From positions 1 to 64,000 of the forward strand of contig CAZLZD010000023.1 in NCBI GenBank assembly GCA_964563925.1: DNA of 64,000 bases, written 5' to 3'. The notes below the pieces were generated by a model. The model did not search any database, had not been told where the DNA came from, and saw only the letters and a list, made by a program, of their open reading frames with translations. The DNA comes from JAUILA01 sp964563925. GTDB taxonomy: Bacteria; Bacteroidota; Bacteroidia; Cytophagales; Cyclobacteriaceae. This document shows positions 24,735-33,805 of this stretch, in pieces. The translations under genes were made by a program, and so were the position numbers. How positions within the stretch are numbered: position 1 is the stretch's first letter; each line of letters starts with the position of its first letter.

Positions 24735-26333
24735 ATGAAGATTGGGATTTTTCTGTGCATTCTTTTTCCCTTATTTGGATATGGCCAGGTTCTCGAAAGC
24801 AATCTGCCGGTAATTGTAATCAATACCGAAGGCAATACGATCGTCAACGAACCCAAGGTCCTGGCCGGAATGGGAATCATTGATAACGGACCGGGCAATG
24901 TGAACCGTTCCGACGACCCGTATAATGATTACGACGGGGTGATAGGTATTGAGTTCCGCGGATCCTCCAGCCAGTCTTTCCCAAAAAAGAATTATGGGAT
25001 TGAGTTGCGTAAGGTGGGCGAACAGGATACTTCCCTGAGCTTGCTGGGGCTCCCCGCCGAGGAAGACTGGGTGCTGCACGGACCTTATTCCGACAAGTCG
25101 CAGATGCGCAACGTGCTGACGTTTGCTTTGTGGAAACATACAGGCAGGTATGGTTCGCGTTTCAGGTATGTGGAACTTATTATCAACAATGATTACAAAG
25201 GACTGTATGTGTTAATGGAGAATGTGAAGCGGGATGGTGACCGCGTGGATATTGCCCGCTTGCAGGCGGATGAGAATTCAGGGGATGACCTGACCGGTGG
25301 CTATATCATCAAACTGGATAAATTTGATGGTACCGTGAGCGGGGACGGATTTCCATCGCTGTATGAGCCTCCCGGCCGCACCAGTCCGGAGCAGCAAATC
25401 TATTTCCAGTATGATTACCCGAGAGGGGATGAAATTACGCCGCAGCAGGAAACCTACATCCGCGATTACGTGAGGGGCTTTGAGGACGCGCTCAACAGCG
25501 GTAAATTCACAGATCCGGTTACCGGGTACCAGGCCTGGGCGGATATGAATTCGTTTGTCGACTACGCAATCCTGAATGAAATGACCAGGAACGTGGACGG
25601 CTACCGGCTGAGTACCTTTCTGTATAAGGATAAAGACAGTAATGGCGGCCTGTTGCATATCGGCCCCCCCTGGGACTACAACCTGGCCTGGGGTAATGCC
25701 AATTATTGCGATGGTTCGGCTATAAGTGGTTGGGCCTGGGATTTCAACAAAGTCTGTGACGGGGATTTCTGGCTGATACCGTTTTGGTGGGACCGCTTCC
25801 TGCGCGACCCGGCATTTGTTCAGCGGCTTAACGAGCGCTGGACAGCGTTACGGTCAGGGCCTTATGCCACCAATCGTGTACATGCCTACATTGATTCACT
25901 GGCAGCCGCACTGGACCAACCCATTCAACGGAATTTTGAGCGCTGGGGCTACCTGGGAGAATATGTCTGGCCAAATAATTTTGTGGGACAGACCTATGAC
26001 GAGGAGGTAAATTACCTGAAAGACTGGTTGTCGCAGCGCCTGAACTGGCTTGACGCCAATTTCCCTTCCCTGCTGGCTATTACGTCCACCTCGCCTGAGC
26101 GTTTCCCGGCCATACAGGCTTATCCAAACCCGGTTACTGATTTTCTAAGGATCGCCGGGACCGTGGGAATCGCACGTGTTGAGATCCGGGATATGGGAGG
26201 GCGATTGCTGATTTCTGAGGAAAATGTTACCGGTCCGGTTGAAGTGGATACCCGGTTTTTAGCACGTGGAGTATACCTGCTGACAGTAAGACAGCAGGAT
26301 GGCGGCCTGCGAACGGTGAAAATTCTAAAGTAG
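24735..26333 (+). CDS. CotH-family surface protein with T9SS sorting domain
   Basis: A 532-residue secreted protein. A signal peptide (MKIGIFLCILFPLFGYGQ) is followed by the CotH kinase-like domain from about residue 25 to 450: GIEFRGSSSQSFPKKNYGIE, WVLHGPYSDKSQMRN, YVELIINNDYKGLYVLMENV, and GPPWDYNLAWGN with the conserved D. The last 80 residues are a type A T9SS sorting domain (AYPNPVTDFLRI ... GVYLLTVRQ), which sends the protein through the outer membrane and anchors it. CotH proteins phosphorylate proteins in spore coats of Firmicutes; outside that group the substrate is unknown. Its 3' end is three bases from the convergent TolC-like gene. Confidence 0.88.
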   Translation: MKIGIFLCILFPLFGYGQVLESNLPVIVINTEGNTIVNEPKVLAGMGIIDNGPGNVNRSDDPYNDYDGVIGIEFRGSSSQSFPKKNYGIELRKVGEQDTSLSLLGLPAEEDWVLHGPYSDKSQMRNVLTFALWKHTGRYGSRFRYVELIINNDYKGLYVLMENVKRDGDRVDIARLQADENSGDDLTGGYIIKLDKFDGTVSGDGFPSLYEPPGRTSPEQQIYFQYDYPRGDEITPQQETYIRDYVRGFEDALNSGKFTDPVTGYQAWADMNSFVDYAILNEMTRNVDGYRLSTFLYKDKDSNGGLLHIGPPWDYNLAWGNANYCDGSAISGWAWDFNKVCDGDFWLIPFWWDRFLRDPAFVQRLNERWTALRSGPYATNRVHAYIDSLAAALDQPIQRNFERWGYLGEYVWPNNFVGQTYDEEVNYLKDWLSQRLNWLDANFPSLLAITSTSPERFPAIQAYPNPVTDFLRIAGTVGIARVEIRDMGGRLLISEENVTGPVEVDTRFLARGVYLLTVRQQDGGLRTVKILK

Positions 26334-26336
26334 AAG

Positions 26337-27551
26337 TTACTCAATGACTGTCCGGCTAGCCGAAAGGTAATTGATCAGGGGTTCGCGGGTCAGCATCCCC
26401 TTGTATTGCAACCAGTCGATATACAGCTGCAGGATATTCTCATACAGGTCGAGTTTCCGCCGGGTAAGATCGTTCCTGTAATTGACCAGCTCAAGCAGCG
26501 CTTCCACATTGCTGTATCCTGCCGCCGGGGCGTTATCAAAGGAGCGTAGTTTTTCTTCAATCTTTTCGTACTGGGCAATCTTTGTCTCCAGCATATTCTC
26601 CCAGGTAAACAGCTTCACGTCAACTTCGCGTTCCATTTCCTGAACGTCCTGCTGGTCCTGAAGTACATCCAGGCGGCGACGGGCAAGATCGGGTCGGTCA
26701 GGATTGACCACCGGGAGTTGCAGGGCCAGCTGCAACCCAAAATTTTCGTTGAAGGTTTCACCCCGGTAGCTGCGGTATTCGGCCTGGAGGTACCCGAGGT
26801 TGCTGAAACTTTCCTGGCGGTTTATCTCCCAATCCGCTTCGGAAAGCAAGGCCTTATTTTCTTCCCGCAGCACAAACAGGTTCTGTCCTTCACCGGGCAT
26901 TTCCAGGTCATTCCTGATCTGATCAACCGTAACCAGCTGGAACGATCCCAGGTTCAGTTCGCCTTCGAAATCATAATCCCGGCGGATCAGAAAGGTTAGC
27001 TGACGAATGTCGGCCTGGATGTCTTCCCGCTGGAGATCATTCTGAAATATTCTGCGGTCCAGTTCAATAAGTTCCTTCCCCGCCTCCTGCCGACGGCTGT
27101 TCGCACGCATCAGCTGCCGGTATCTTTCTGTCTCACCGGACTCAATCTCCCGGAGAGAAGACAGGTAATAGAAATCGATCAGCAATTTATAGCGACGGCT
27201 AAGTACCTCAGAAAATGCGACCAGGTTTTCTGTTTCCAGGCTGGAGGCGAGCAGGGCAGTATGTTCCTTGTTAGCCCGGCGTTCGAAGGGGTTGAGCGGT
27301 GCCACGCGGAGGCGATAATCATTCACTCCGGATTCCATATCCCGGGCACGCATCCGTAATTCCACTTCCCGCAGAAACGGGGACCTGAAGTTTCCTTCCT
27401 GAATGTATTTCTGCTGTACCCTTACCGCCTGTATCTCCGGATCGGTGGCAGAACGGGACAGATAATTATCCACGTTAAACTGGGCGATGGCCGGCAAACC
27501 GGGCAGACATACCAGCAAAAAGAATACGTTACATCGGGCCGAGATAGACAT
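26337..27551 (-). CDS. TolC-like outer-membrane efflux protein
   Basis: A 404-residue exported protein (signal MSISARCNVFFLLVCLPGLPAIAQ) dominated by long helices with many Arg, Glu and Leu, as in the TolC family. Repeat-related segments near SRRYKLLIDFYYLSSL and NDLTRRKLDLYENILQLY give the two-fold pattern. It is shorter than most TolC proteins (450-500), so the barrel or one helix pair may be reduced. Its start lies inside the end of the HlyD-like gene (23-base overlap), making it the third gene of an operon with DUF4956 and HlyD. It would supply the outer-membrane channel. Confidence 0.75.
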   Translation of the reverse strand: MSISARCNVFFLLVCLPGLPAIAQFNVDNYLSRSATDPEIQAVRVQQKYIQEGNFRSPFLREVELRMRARDMESGVNDYRLRVAPLNPFERRANKEHTALLASSLETENLVAFSEVLSRRYKLLIDFYYLSSLREIESGETERYRQLMRANSRRQEAGKELIELDRRIFQNDLQREDIQADIRQLTFLIRRDYDFEGELNLGSFQLVTVDQIRNDLEMPGEGQNLFVLREENKALLSEADWEINRQESFSNLGYLQAEYRSYRGETFNENFGLQLALQLPVVNPDRPDLARRRLDVLQDQQDVQEMEREVDVKLFTWENMLETKIAQYEKIEEKLRSFDNAPAAGYSNVEALLELVNYRNDLTRRKLDLYENILQLYIDWLQYKGMLTREPLINYLSASRTVIE

Positions 27552-28530
27552 ATACCTTTTCTCCGTTTAGAAATTCATTGTCAATGGGAATCTTCACAAA
27601 TACCTCCCTGCCCCACATGGGGGTCTGCGGGTTTTGTATCATTTGGGAAGGGTAGGATACGATTCGCGATCCTATTTCCACTACCTCTCCCTTGATGGCA
27701 TATTCCCTGTTGATTGATTCAACCCTTACCTGGTCTCCCACCTCCACCGGCACAATGGCCTGCTCGTTCATATACGCCTTGATCACATCCGGGTTTTCGT
27801 CGTATACCGACAGAATGGTCTCATAGGGAGGGATCAGCTCCATAAGCTGGACAGTAACCTGCCCGATGGTTCCGTCGATCGGCGAATACTGGCGCAGGTT
27901 TTCCTGTTCAGTGAGATGGCTTTGCAGTTCGTCATTCAGCCTGTTCCGGCGGAGTCGGTAAAAATCCAGGTCTTTGTCGTACAGTTTTCGCTGGCGCCCC
28001 TGTTCCTTTACGTACCGGTTTTCTTCAAGCTCCTTTTCCTGGAGAATACCACGCCTTGCCACATAATAGGGGTCTTCACCCTCGAGAGTATCCGACCGGG
28101 TCCACTGGCTTACTTCGGCAAAGAAGAGGGAATCCGACCGGTATTCTGATTCCAGCTCCTTGAGCCGGGCATCAAGTGCAGCGATTCGCTGCCGGTATCG
28201 AATGGATTCAATCTCTGCCATGGCCCGGTAATCCTCCTGGCGGCGTGCTTCTTCCGAAGCGAGCTGATCAAGCTCATTGCGAAGTTTCTGGATATCCAGG
28301 TCAAGGTCGGGCCGTTCCACTTCCAGCAACAGATCTCCCTTCTGAACATGTTCGCCGGCAGCCACATGAAGCTGCTTGATCCGGACTGGTTTTGGATAGG
28401 AGATCGCGGTTTTTTGTGGCTCGACCTCAGCCACCACGGCATAATTTCGGTTTTTGCTGTAGAACGACACGACGAGAAGAAAAGCGGCGGTAACTATGAC
28501 GACCGCATAGAAAACAAGTCTGCGAATCAT
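27529..28530 (-). CDS. HlyD-family membrane-fusion (periplasmic adaptor) protein
   Basis: A 333-residue adaptor with an N-terminal membrane helix (LVFYAVVIVTAAFLLVVSF), a lipoyl-like half (KPVRIKQLHVAAGEHVQKGD), a long charged coiled-coil hairpin (about residues 80-200) and the returning lipoyl half (SPIDGTIGQV). The C-terminal beta domain contains EVGDQVRVESINREY. Such proteins bridge an inner-membrane transporter and a TolC-type channel. Here the inner-membrane gene directly upstream, overlapping by ATGA, is DUF4956 rather than an ABC or RND pump. Confidence 0.85.
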   Translation of the reverse strand: MIRRLVFYAVVIVTAAFLLVVSFYSKNRNYAVVAEVEPQKTAISYPKPVRIKQLHVAAGEHVQKGDLLLEVERPDLDLDIQKLRNELDQLASEEARRQEDYRAMAEIESIRYRQRIAALDARLKELESEYRSDSLFFAEVSQWTRSDTLEGEDPYYVARRGILQEKELEENRYVKEQGRQRKLYDKDLDFYRLRRNRLNDELQSHLTEQENLRQYSPIDGTIGQVTVQLMELIPPYETILSVYDENPDVIKAYMNEQAIVPVEVGDQVRVESINREYAIKGEVVEIGSRIVSYPSQMIQNPQTPMWGREVFVKIPIDNEFLNGEKVYVYLGPM

Positions 28531-29204
28531 AACTGGACCTCCTCTGATGGCCGCATCCGAAGGTTGCGGTACCCCGGCAAGCGACTCATTTGTTCGAACA
28601 ATTCCTGCTGATCCACCGAGTGGGCTATACCCACCCTGAACGTATACCTGAACCCTTTATCCTCCTCCAGGCGGCGGTAGCGCAACGGCTTCCCGCGGAT
28701 GCCGCGTTCATCCAGAAAGCGGAGCATCAGCTCGGTTTGTGCGTCATTCTCCACCGAAAAAACGATATCAAAGTATTCTTTCTGGCCGGGTCCGAAGGGA
28801 GAATAGTGAAGCAGCACAGCCACCAGGCAGAAAATAAGTGTTCCGGCCACGGCGATGGCATACCCGTACACCCCGGTGGCAATGCCTACTGAAAGGGAGG
28901 CAAAGATGAATATGATATTCCTGGGATCACGAATAAGCGTACGGAAGCGAATGATGGCAATCGCACCTATGATCCCGAAACCGGCAGCGAGGTTATCCCC
29001 CACGGCCATGATGACCATGGCAGACACGGTGGAGCTTAATACAATGGCATGAAAAAAATGGCGGGGAAACCGGTCTTCGCTGTACGTAAACCGGTAGGTG
29101 AGTCCGATCAGCGTACTGAGGACGAATGAAAGCATCAGTGAATATAAAGCCACCTCAAAGGAGGGGAACGCATAATAGTCTGCGCCAAACAGGTTTTCCA
29201 GCAT
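28527..29204 (-). CDS. DUF4956-family integral membrane protein
   Basis: A 225-residue protein. The N-terminal 140 residues hold four to five membrane helices with the family signature GFGIIGAIAIIRFRTLIRDPRN (residues 74-95, quoted in part) and FASLSVGIATGVYGYAI. The C-terminal 80 residues form a small soluble alpha/beta domain (YFDIVFSVENDAQTELMLRF ... LRYRRLEED). DUF4956 genes often sit near CotH and VTC polyphosphate polymerase genes in other bacteria; here CotH is 2.2 kb away on the other strand and no VTC gene is present. It heads the operon DUF4956-HlyD-TolC. No ATP-binding motif is seen. Confidence 0.82.
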   Translation of the reverse strand: MLENLFGADYYAFPSFEVALYSLMLSFVLSTLIGLTYRFTYSEDRFPRHFFHAIVLSSTVSAMVIMAVGDNLAAGFGIIGAIAIIRFRTLIRDPRNIIFIFASLSVGIATGVYGYAIAVAGTLIFCLVAVLLHYSPFGPGQKEYFDIVFSVENDAQTELMLRFLDERGIRGKPLRYRRLEEDKGFRYTFRVGIAHSVDQQELFEQMSRLPGYRNLRMRPSEEVQL

Positions 29205-29219
29205 TACCTCAAGATTATC

Positions 29220-29227
29220 CGAATATA
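29220..29227 (-). promoter_or_regulatory. -7 box candidate of the DUF4956 operon
   Basis: On the minus strand TATATTCG matches TAnnTTTG in seven of eight bases and lies 15 bases before the DUF4956 start. Upstream of it, at 29253-29265, GGCCT-ACA-AGGCC is a perfect inverted repeat that could bind a regulator of this operon or of the divergent gene. Confidence 0.35.
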
Positions 29228-29252
29228 ATCTGAAAATTAAGTTATTTTAATT

Positions 29253-29265
29253 GGCCTACAAGGCC
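29253..29265. promoter_or_regulatory. Inverted repeat GGCCT-ACA-AGGCC
   Basis: A perfect 5-3-5 GC-rich palindrome in an otherwise AT-rich 179-base divergent gap between the DUF4956 operon and the large lipoprotein gene. Position suggests an operator for one or both; no T-run follows, so a terminator is unlikely. Confidence 0.3.
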
Positions 29266-29337
29266 GATGGTTAATTATTGCCCTACAATTATATGAATGG
29301 CACATAATCAAACGGTCTCAGGCATGGTAGAGACTTT

Positions 29338-29345
29338 TATTTTTG
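29338..29345 (+). promoter_or_regulatory. -7 box (TATTTTTG) of the large cytochrome lipoprotein gene
   Basis: TATTTTTG matches TAnnTTTG exactly and ends 38 bases before the ATG at 29384. No clear TTG at -33. Confidence 0.45.
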
Positions 29346-29383
29346 CCATATTTAGTGACTCAATTTGACCCATATCCGCATTT

Positions 29384-32300
29384 ATGTCTGTCAAGTCTCA
29401 ATTTTCTTTTTCGTTCCTGGTTCCTTATTCACTCGTCGTACTGGTTTTCTTGCTTACACTCGTTTCATGCGGTGAAAAACCGCTGACAGAGATCGGGCAG
29501 GGCGACCGTATTGTGCTTATTGGCAATAACCTGGGTTCCCGGATGATGAATTACGGCCATTTCGAGACGGAAATGTACCTGCGTCATCCGGAAAAGAATC
29601 TTTTTATACGCAACATGTGTGACCCGGGCAATACGGCCGGCTTCAGGCCGCATTCGAGCCGGAATTCACCCTGGGCATTTCCGGGGGCAGAGCAGTTTCA
29701 GGGAGAACTTGCCAATGCGTCCCATTCCGAAGGCCATTTTGAGACCGAAGATGAATGGCTGCACCGGCTTGGTGCCGACGTAATCATTGCCTTCTTTGGG
29801 TACAACGAATCGTTCAATGGGAAACAGGGCGTTCAGTCATTCCGCGGAGAACTTGACGCGTTCATTCGGCATACCCGAAGCCGGAATTACAACGGCGACT
29901 CCACCACCCGGCTGATCCTGGTTTCCCCCATAGCCTTTGAAGACTTGTCTGACAAGTTTGATCTTCCTGACGGGGAGAAGGAGAATGCCAATCTGCAGAT
30001 GTACACCCATGTGATGGAGGAAGTGGCGGATGCAAACCAGGTTCCTTTTATTGATGTGTTTACTGTCACCAGGAAGTGGTTTAAGGAATCACCAGAAGCC
30101 CTGACGATTGATGGGAGTCAGCTCAACGACGCCGGGTACCGCAGGCTGGCCTCATTCCTGGCTGACCAGATAGCAGGGAGCGGAGATCCGGAGGCGTCGC
30201 GCAGGACGACCATCCAAGCGGCCGTCATGGAAAAGAACTGGATGTGGCACAATGACTTTAAAATTCCCAATGGGGTGCATGCATACGGTCGGCGGTATAA
30301 TCCGTTCGGTCCGGATAACTATCCGGCCGAAATACAGAAACTCAGGGAAATGACCGCCAACCGGGACACCGCGATCTGGCAGGCTGCAGGTGGCGGATCG
30401 TATGACCTGGCTGCTGCGGATTCCCGGACCCGTGTTTTGCCAGAGGTGGAAACAAATTACACCCCGGCCAATGAAGAATATGTCCCGGAATACCTGTACG
30501 GGGAAGAGGCACTGGCCAAATTCCAAATGGCATCCGGTTATAAGGTTGAATTGTTCGCCTCAGAAAGAGAATTTAAGGATCTTGCCAATCCGGTCCAGCT
30601 CTCCTTTGACAATAAAGGCCGGCTGTGGGTGGCAACGATGCCCAGCTATCCGCATTATAAGCCGGGTGACAGCCGGCCGGATGATAAATTGCTGATCCTG
30701 GAAGATACCGACGGGGACGGCAAGGCCGATAAGCAAACCGTATTTGCCGACTCCCTTCATCTCCCGCTTGGGTTTGAGATTGCACCTGAGGGTGTTTACG
30801 TGTCACAGGGAACAAACCTGGTGCTGTTGAGGGACACCGACGGCGATGATCATGCGGATAAACGGGAAATCCTGCTGAGCGGTTTTGATGATCATGATAC
30901 CCATCATGCACACAGTGCTTATACCACAGATCCTTCCGGGGCCATATATATGGGGGAGGGTGTGTTCCTTCATACCAATGTGGAGACGTCCTACGGACCG
31001 GTCCGAGGTACCCAGGGCGGTTTTTACCGGTATAATCCTGTCCGGAAACGACTGGAGCGCACCGCCCAGCTTAGTATCCCGAATCCCTGGGGTATTGCTT
31101 TTGATGACTGGGGCCAAAACTTCTTCGCCGAAACATCAGGACCGGATGTGCGCTGGATGATGCCGGGCACCGTGAAGCCGGTGTACGGGGATGCGACGCC
31201 GAAGTCACGGAACCTGATAGAGGAAGCTCACCGGGTCAGGCCAACCTCCGGGCTTGAATTTGTTTCCAGCCGGCATTTTCCCGATGAGGTCCAGGGCGAT
31301 ATGCTGATCAATAATACCATTGGGTTTTTAGGTATGAAGCAACACCGGGTGGAAGAAGAGGGTACCGGCTTTACAACGGAACACCGGCAGGACCTGATAC
31401 GAAGTGACGATCCGAATTTCCGTCCGGTTGACATGGAATTTGCACCAGACGGTTCGCTTTACCTGGTTGACTGGCACAATGTACTTATCGGCCATATGCA
31501 GCATAATGCCAGGGACCCGTTGCGTGACCATGCACACGGCAGGATTTACCGGATCACCTACCCGGCCAGACCGTTGGTGGACCCGGTCCGTGTAGACGGG
31601 GCATCGGTGACTGAATTACTTGACAACCTCACCCTTCCTGAGTTCCGGACAAGGGCCCGGAGCCGGAGAGAGCTAAGGGGACGGGATCCGGAGGAGGTTT
31701 CTGCGCAACTGAATGTATGGGTGGACCGGCTTGATCCGGAATCACCCGGTTATGCCCACAATCTCACCGAGGCTTTGTGGGTCAGCTGGGGAATTAACCG
31801 GGTAAATACCTCATTGCTCAAAGCTGTTCTTGCCCTGGACGACCACAGGGCCCGGGCGGCAGCCGTTCGCGTGCTACGGTATTCCGGACACCAGGTGGAC
31901 GACCAGACATCCCTGCTGGTCCGGGCTGCAGGAGATGAGCACGGAAGGGTGCGCCTGGAGGCGATTGTAGCTGCCTCATGGCTAAACAAACCCGATGGCC
32001 TGCTGGTACTTGAAGCCGCTTCCAGACATCCGCTGGATGACTGGATGAAGGATGCCTACGAGACCTCCCTGGCACATTTAAATGGGTTGACCCTCGAGCA
32101 GAAAAAAAAGGAGGATTATGATACGGAACTTACCGGGGCAGACCTGGATTTGTTCCGGGCCGGTAAGGAAATTTATGAACGGGAGGGATACTGTATCACG
32201 TGTCACCAGCCTGACGGGAAGGGACTGGCAACATCGGGATTCCCGCCGCTTGCCGGTACCGAATGGGTGCTGGGCAATGAAGAGCGCCTGATAAAATTAA

Positions 32301-32557
32301 CACTGAAGGGTTTGTACGGGCCCATTGAGATCCAGGGCGTATCCTATCCGGGGCAGGTACCGATGACACCTTTCGGCGGACTCCTGGATGACGATGAAAT
32401 GGCTGCCGTGCTTACTTACGTACGGAATGCCTTTGGCAACAAGGCCACACCGATACGTGCCGACAAGGTCTCAGAAGTTCGCGCCATGACTGAAACCAAA
32501 AAAGGATTTTATTCTCCGGAAGAGCTACTAAGTGAATATCCAATCAAAACCCCCTGA
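29384..32557 (+). CDS. Very large lipoprotein: SGNH-like, PVC-type propeller, helical repeats, cytochrome c
   Basis: A 1057-residue lipoprotein (lipobox LVSC, Cys29). Residues about 40-265 look like an SGNH hydrolase domain, but the Gly-Asp-Ser block reads IGNNLGS and the final D-x-x-H reads DGSQLN, so the catalytic Ser and His appear lost. About 370-740 is a PVC-type beta-propeller with two D-x-D-G-D loops (DTDGDGKADKQ, DTDGDDHADKR) and HHAHSAYTTDP. A HEAT-like helical part follows. A c-type cytochrome domain ends the chain: CITCH at 937-941, axial Met in VPMTPFG (Met994). Such proteins occur in Planctomycetes and Bacteroidota beside ThuA genes and are thought to oxidise sugars; the ThuA gene follows three bases later. 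Confidence 0.85.
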   Translation: MSVKSQFSFSFLVPYSLVVLVFLLTLVSCGEKPLTEIGQGDRIVLIGNNLGSRMMNYGHFETEMYLRHPEKNLFIRNMCDPGNTAGFRPHSSRNSPWAFPGAEQFQGELANASHSEGHFETEDEWLHRLGADVIIAFFGYNESFNGKQGVQSFRGELDAFIRHTRSRNYNGDSTTRLILVSPIAFEDLSDKFDLPDGEKENANLQMYTHVMEEVADANQVPFIDVFTVTRKWFKESPEALTIDGSQLNDAGYRRLASFLADQIAGSGDPEASRRTTIQAAVMEKNWMWHNDFKIPNGVHAYGRRYNPFGPDNYPAEIQKLREMTANRDTAIWQAAGGGSYDLAAADSRTRVLPEVETNYTPANEEYVPEYLYGEEALAKFQMASGYKVELFASEREFKDLANPVQLSFDNKGRLWVATMPSYPHYKPGDSRPDDKLLILEDTDGDGKADKQTVFADSLHLPLGFEIAPEGVYVSQGTNLVLLRDTDGDDHADKREILLSGFDDHDTHHAHSAYTTDPSGAIYMGEGVFLHTNVETSYGPVRGTQGGFYRYNPVRKRLERTAQLSIPNPWGIAFDDWGQNFFAETSGPDVRWMMPGTVKPVYGDATPKSRNLIEEAHRVRPTSGLEFVSSRHFPDEVQGDMLINNTIGFLGMKQHRVEEEGTGFTTEHRQDLIRSDDPNFRPVDMEFAPDGSLYLVDWHNVLIGHMQHNARDPLRDHAHGRIYRITYPARPLVDPVRVDGASVTELLDNLTLPEFRTRARSRRELRGRDPEEVSAQLNVWVDRLDPESPGYAHNLTEALWVSWGINRVNTSLLKAVLALDDHRARAAAVRVLRYSGHQVDDQTSLLVRAAGDEHGRVRLEAIVAASWLNKPDGLLVLEAASRHPLDDWMKDAYETSLAHLNGLTLEQKKKEDYDTELTGADLDLFRAGKEIYEREGYCITCHQPDGKGLATSGFPPLAGTEWVLGNEERLIKLTLKGLYGPIEIQGVSYPGQVPMTPFGGLLDDDEMAAVLTYVRNAFGNKATPIRADKVSEVRAMTETKKGFYSPEELLSEYPIKTP

Positions 32558-32560
32558 TCG

Positions 32561-33589
32561 ATGACTTACACCCTAAAATGTATTCTTGTATGTGCGTTAC
32601 TGAGCCTGGTTAGCAGCGGGGCTAATGCCCAGCAGGAGGCGCAATGGCTGCACTATGAGGGAACGCAGGGCCCGGGTAAGGGACTGCATATCGTCCTGGT
32701 CAGCGGAGACGAGGAATACCGTTCGGAAGAGGCATTGCCGATGCTCGCCAGAATCCTGACAGCGCATCACGGGTTTACCACCACCGTTTTGTTTGCCATT
32801 GACCCCGAAACGGGCCTGATCAACCCGGATTATCAGAATAACATACCTGGTCTCCGTGTACTGGAGGAAGCAGACCTGCTGATCCTGTTTACACGCTTCC
32901 GTGAACTGCCGGACGAGCAGATGAAATTTATTGACCATTACCTGAAGCAGGGAAAGCCGGTAATCGGGATGCGTACAGCCACTCATGCCTTCCTTTACAA
33001 GAAAAATAAGGACAGTCCCTACAGCCATTATACCGCCATGTCAAACGAGGTTTGGAAGGGCGGATTTGGAAGGCAGGTTCTTGGTGAAACCTGGGTGGAT
33101 CACCACGGCATTCATGGCGAAGAAGGGACCCGCGGATTGGTTGATGGAATAAAAAAGAGACAGGCACATCCTGTCCTGAATGGAATTGCTGATATATGGG
33201 GCTATACAGATGTGTATGGTACGCGCGAGCTGGCTGGTGATGCGGAAGTACTTGTTTGGGGACAATCCACGAGCGGAATGACCCCGGAGGCGCCGGTCAA
33301 CTGGTCAAGGTCCATTATGCCTGTTGCCTGGACCAGGACCTATAAGCTGGAGGACGGCAAGCCCGGGCGATCGTTTACCACCACCATGGGAGCATCCGTC
33401 GACCTGCAAAGTGCGGATTTGCGCCGGCTGCTTGTCAATGCTTCCTACTGGCTGACCGGACTTGCCGTCCCGGAGAAAGCGAGTGTGGAATATATAGGTG
33501 AATATTCTCCCACTATGTTCGGTTTTGGCCAATATACGAAAGGCCTTAAGGTACAGGACCTGGAATACGCAGAACCAGGCCTGGAATGA
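32561..33589 (+). CDS. Exported ThuA-domain protein
   Basis: A 342-residue protein with a signal peptide (MTYTLKCILVCALLSLVSSGANA) and a class I glutamine-amidotransferase-like ThuA fold: HIVLVSGDEEYRSEEALPML, LLILFTRFRELPDEQ, GMRTATHAFLY, and GRSFTTTMGASVDLQ late in the chain. ThuA domains are linked to disaccharide (trehalose and similar) use, where a homologue acts on 3-keto-sugars. It starts three bases after the large cytochrome lipoprotein, so the pair probably works together on an oxidised sugar outside the cytoplasm. Confidence 0.85.
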   Translation: MTYTLKCILVCALLSLVSSGANAQQEAQWLHYEGTQGPGKGLHIVLVSGDEEYRSEEALPMLARILTAHHGFTTTVLFAIDPETGLINPDYQNNIPGLRVLEEADLLILFTRFRELPDEQMKFIDHYLKQGKPVIGMRTATHAFLYKKNKDSPYSHYTAMSNEVWKGGFGRQVLGETWVDHHGIHGEEGTRGLVDGIKKRQAHPVLNGIADIWGYTDVYGTRELAGDAEVLVWGQSTSGMTPEAPVNWSRSIMPVAWTRTYKLEDGKPGRSFTTTMGASVDLQSADLRRLLVNASYWLTGLAVPEKASVEYIGEYSPTMFGFGQYTKGLKVQDLEYAEPGLE

Positions 33590-33595
33590 ATTCCT

Positions 33596-33805
33596 TCAGG
33601 TTGCTTTTTTTCTACAGGTGCTTATGCCGAAGGGCGCATAAAGCGGACAGAAGCTTATCATGCTGGTAAGAAGAAATATTCCTGCCAGTACCAATAAAAT
33701 GACGGCTAAAGTCCCTTGGATTACATTCGTGACAGTAAGTAATACCACGACAAGGGCAATAAATACCCTGATAAGGCGGTCGGATTTTCCCATGTTCTTT
33801 TTCAT
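33596..33805 (-). CDS. DUF2892 (YgaP-like) small membrane protein
   Basis: A 69-residue protein: an N-terminal MGKSDRLIRVFIAL, two hydrophobic helices, and the end motif FCPLYAPFGISTC, which is diagnostic of DUF2892 proteins. In some bacteria the same domain is attached to a rhodanese. The role is not established. Gene ends six bases from the convergent ThuA gene. A short hairpin without a T-run lies 72 bases upstream (33877-33892). Confidence 0.8.
   Translation of the reverse strand: MKKNMGKSDRLIRVFIALVVVLLTVTNVIQGTLAVILLVLAGIFLLTSMISFCPLYAPFGISTCRKKAT

Noticed and set aside
28110..28442. Other-frame open frames inside the HlyD, amidohydrolase and S9 genes
   Set aside because: They lie fully inside well supported genes on the same or opposite strand and have no family-like sequence.
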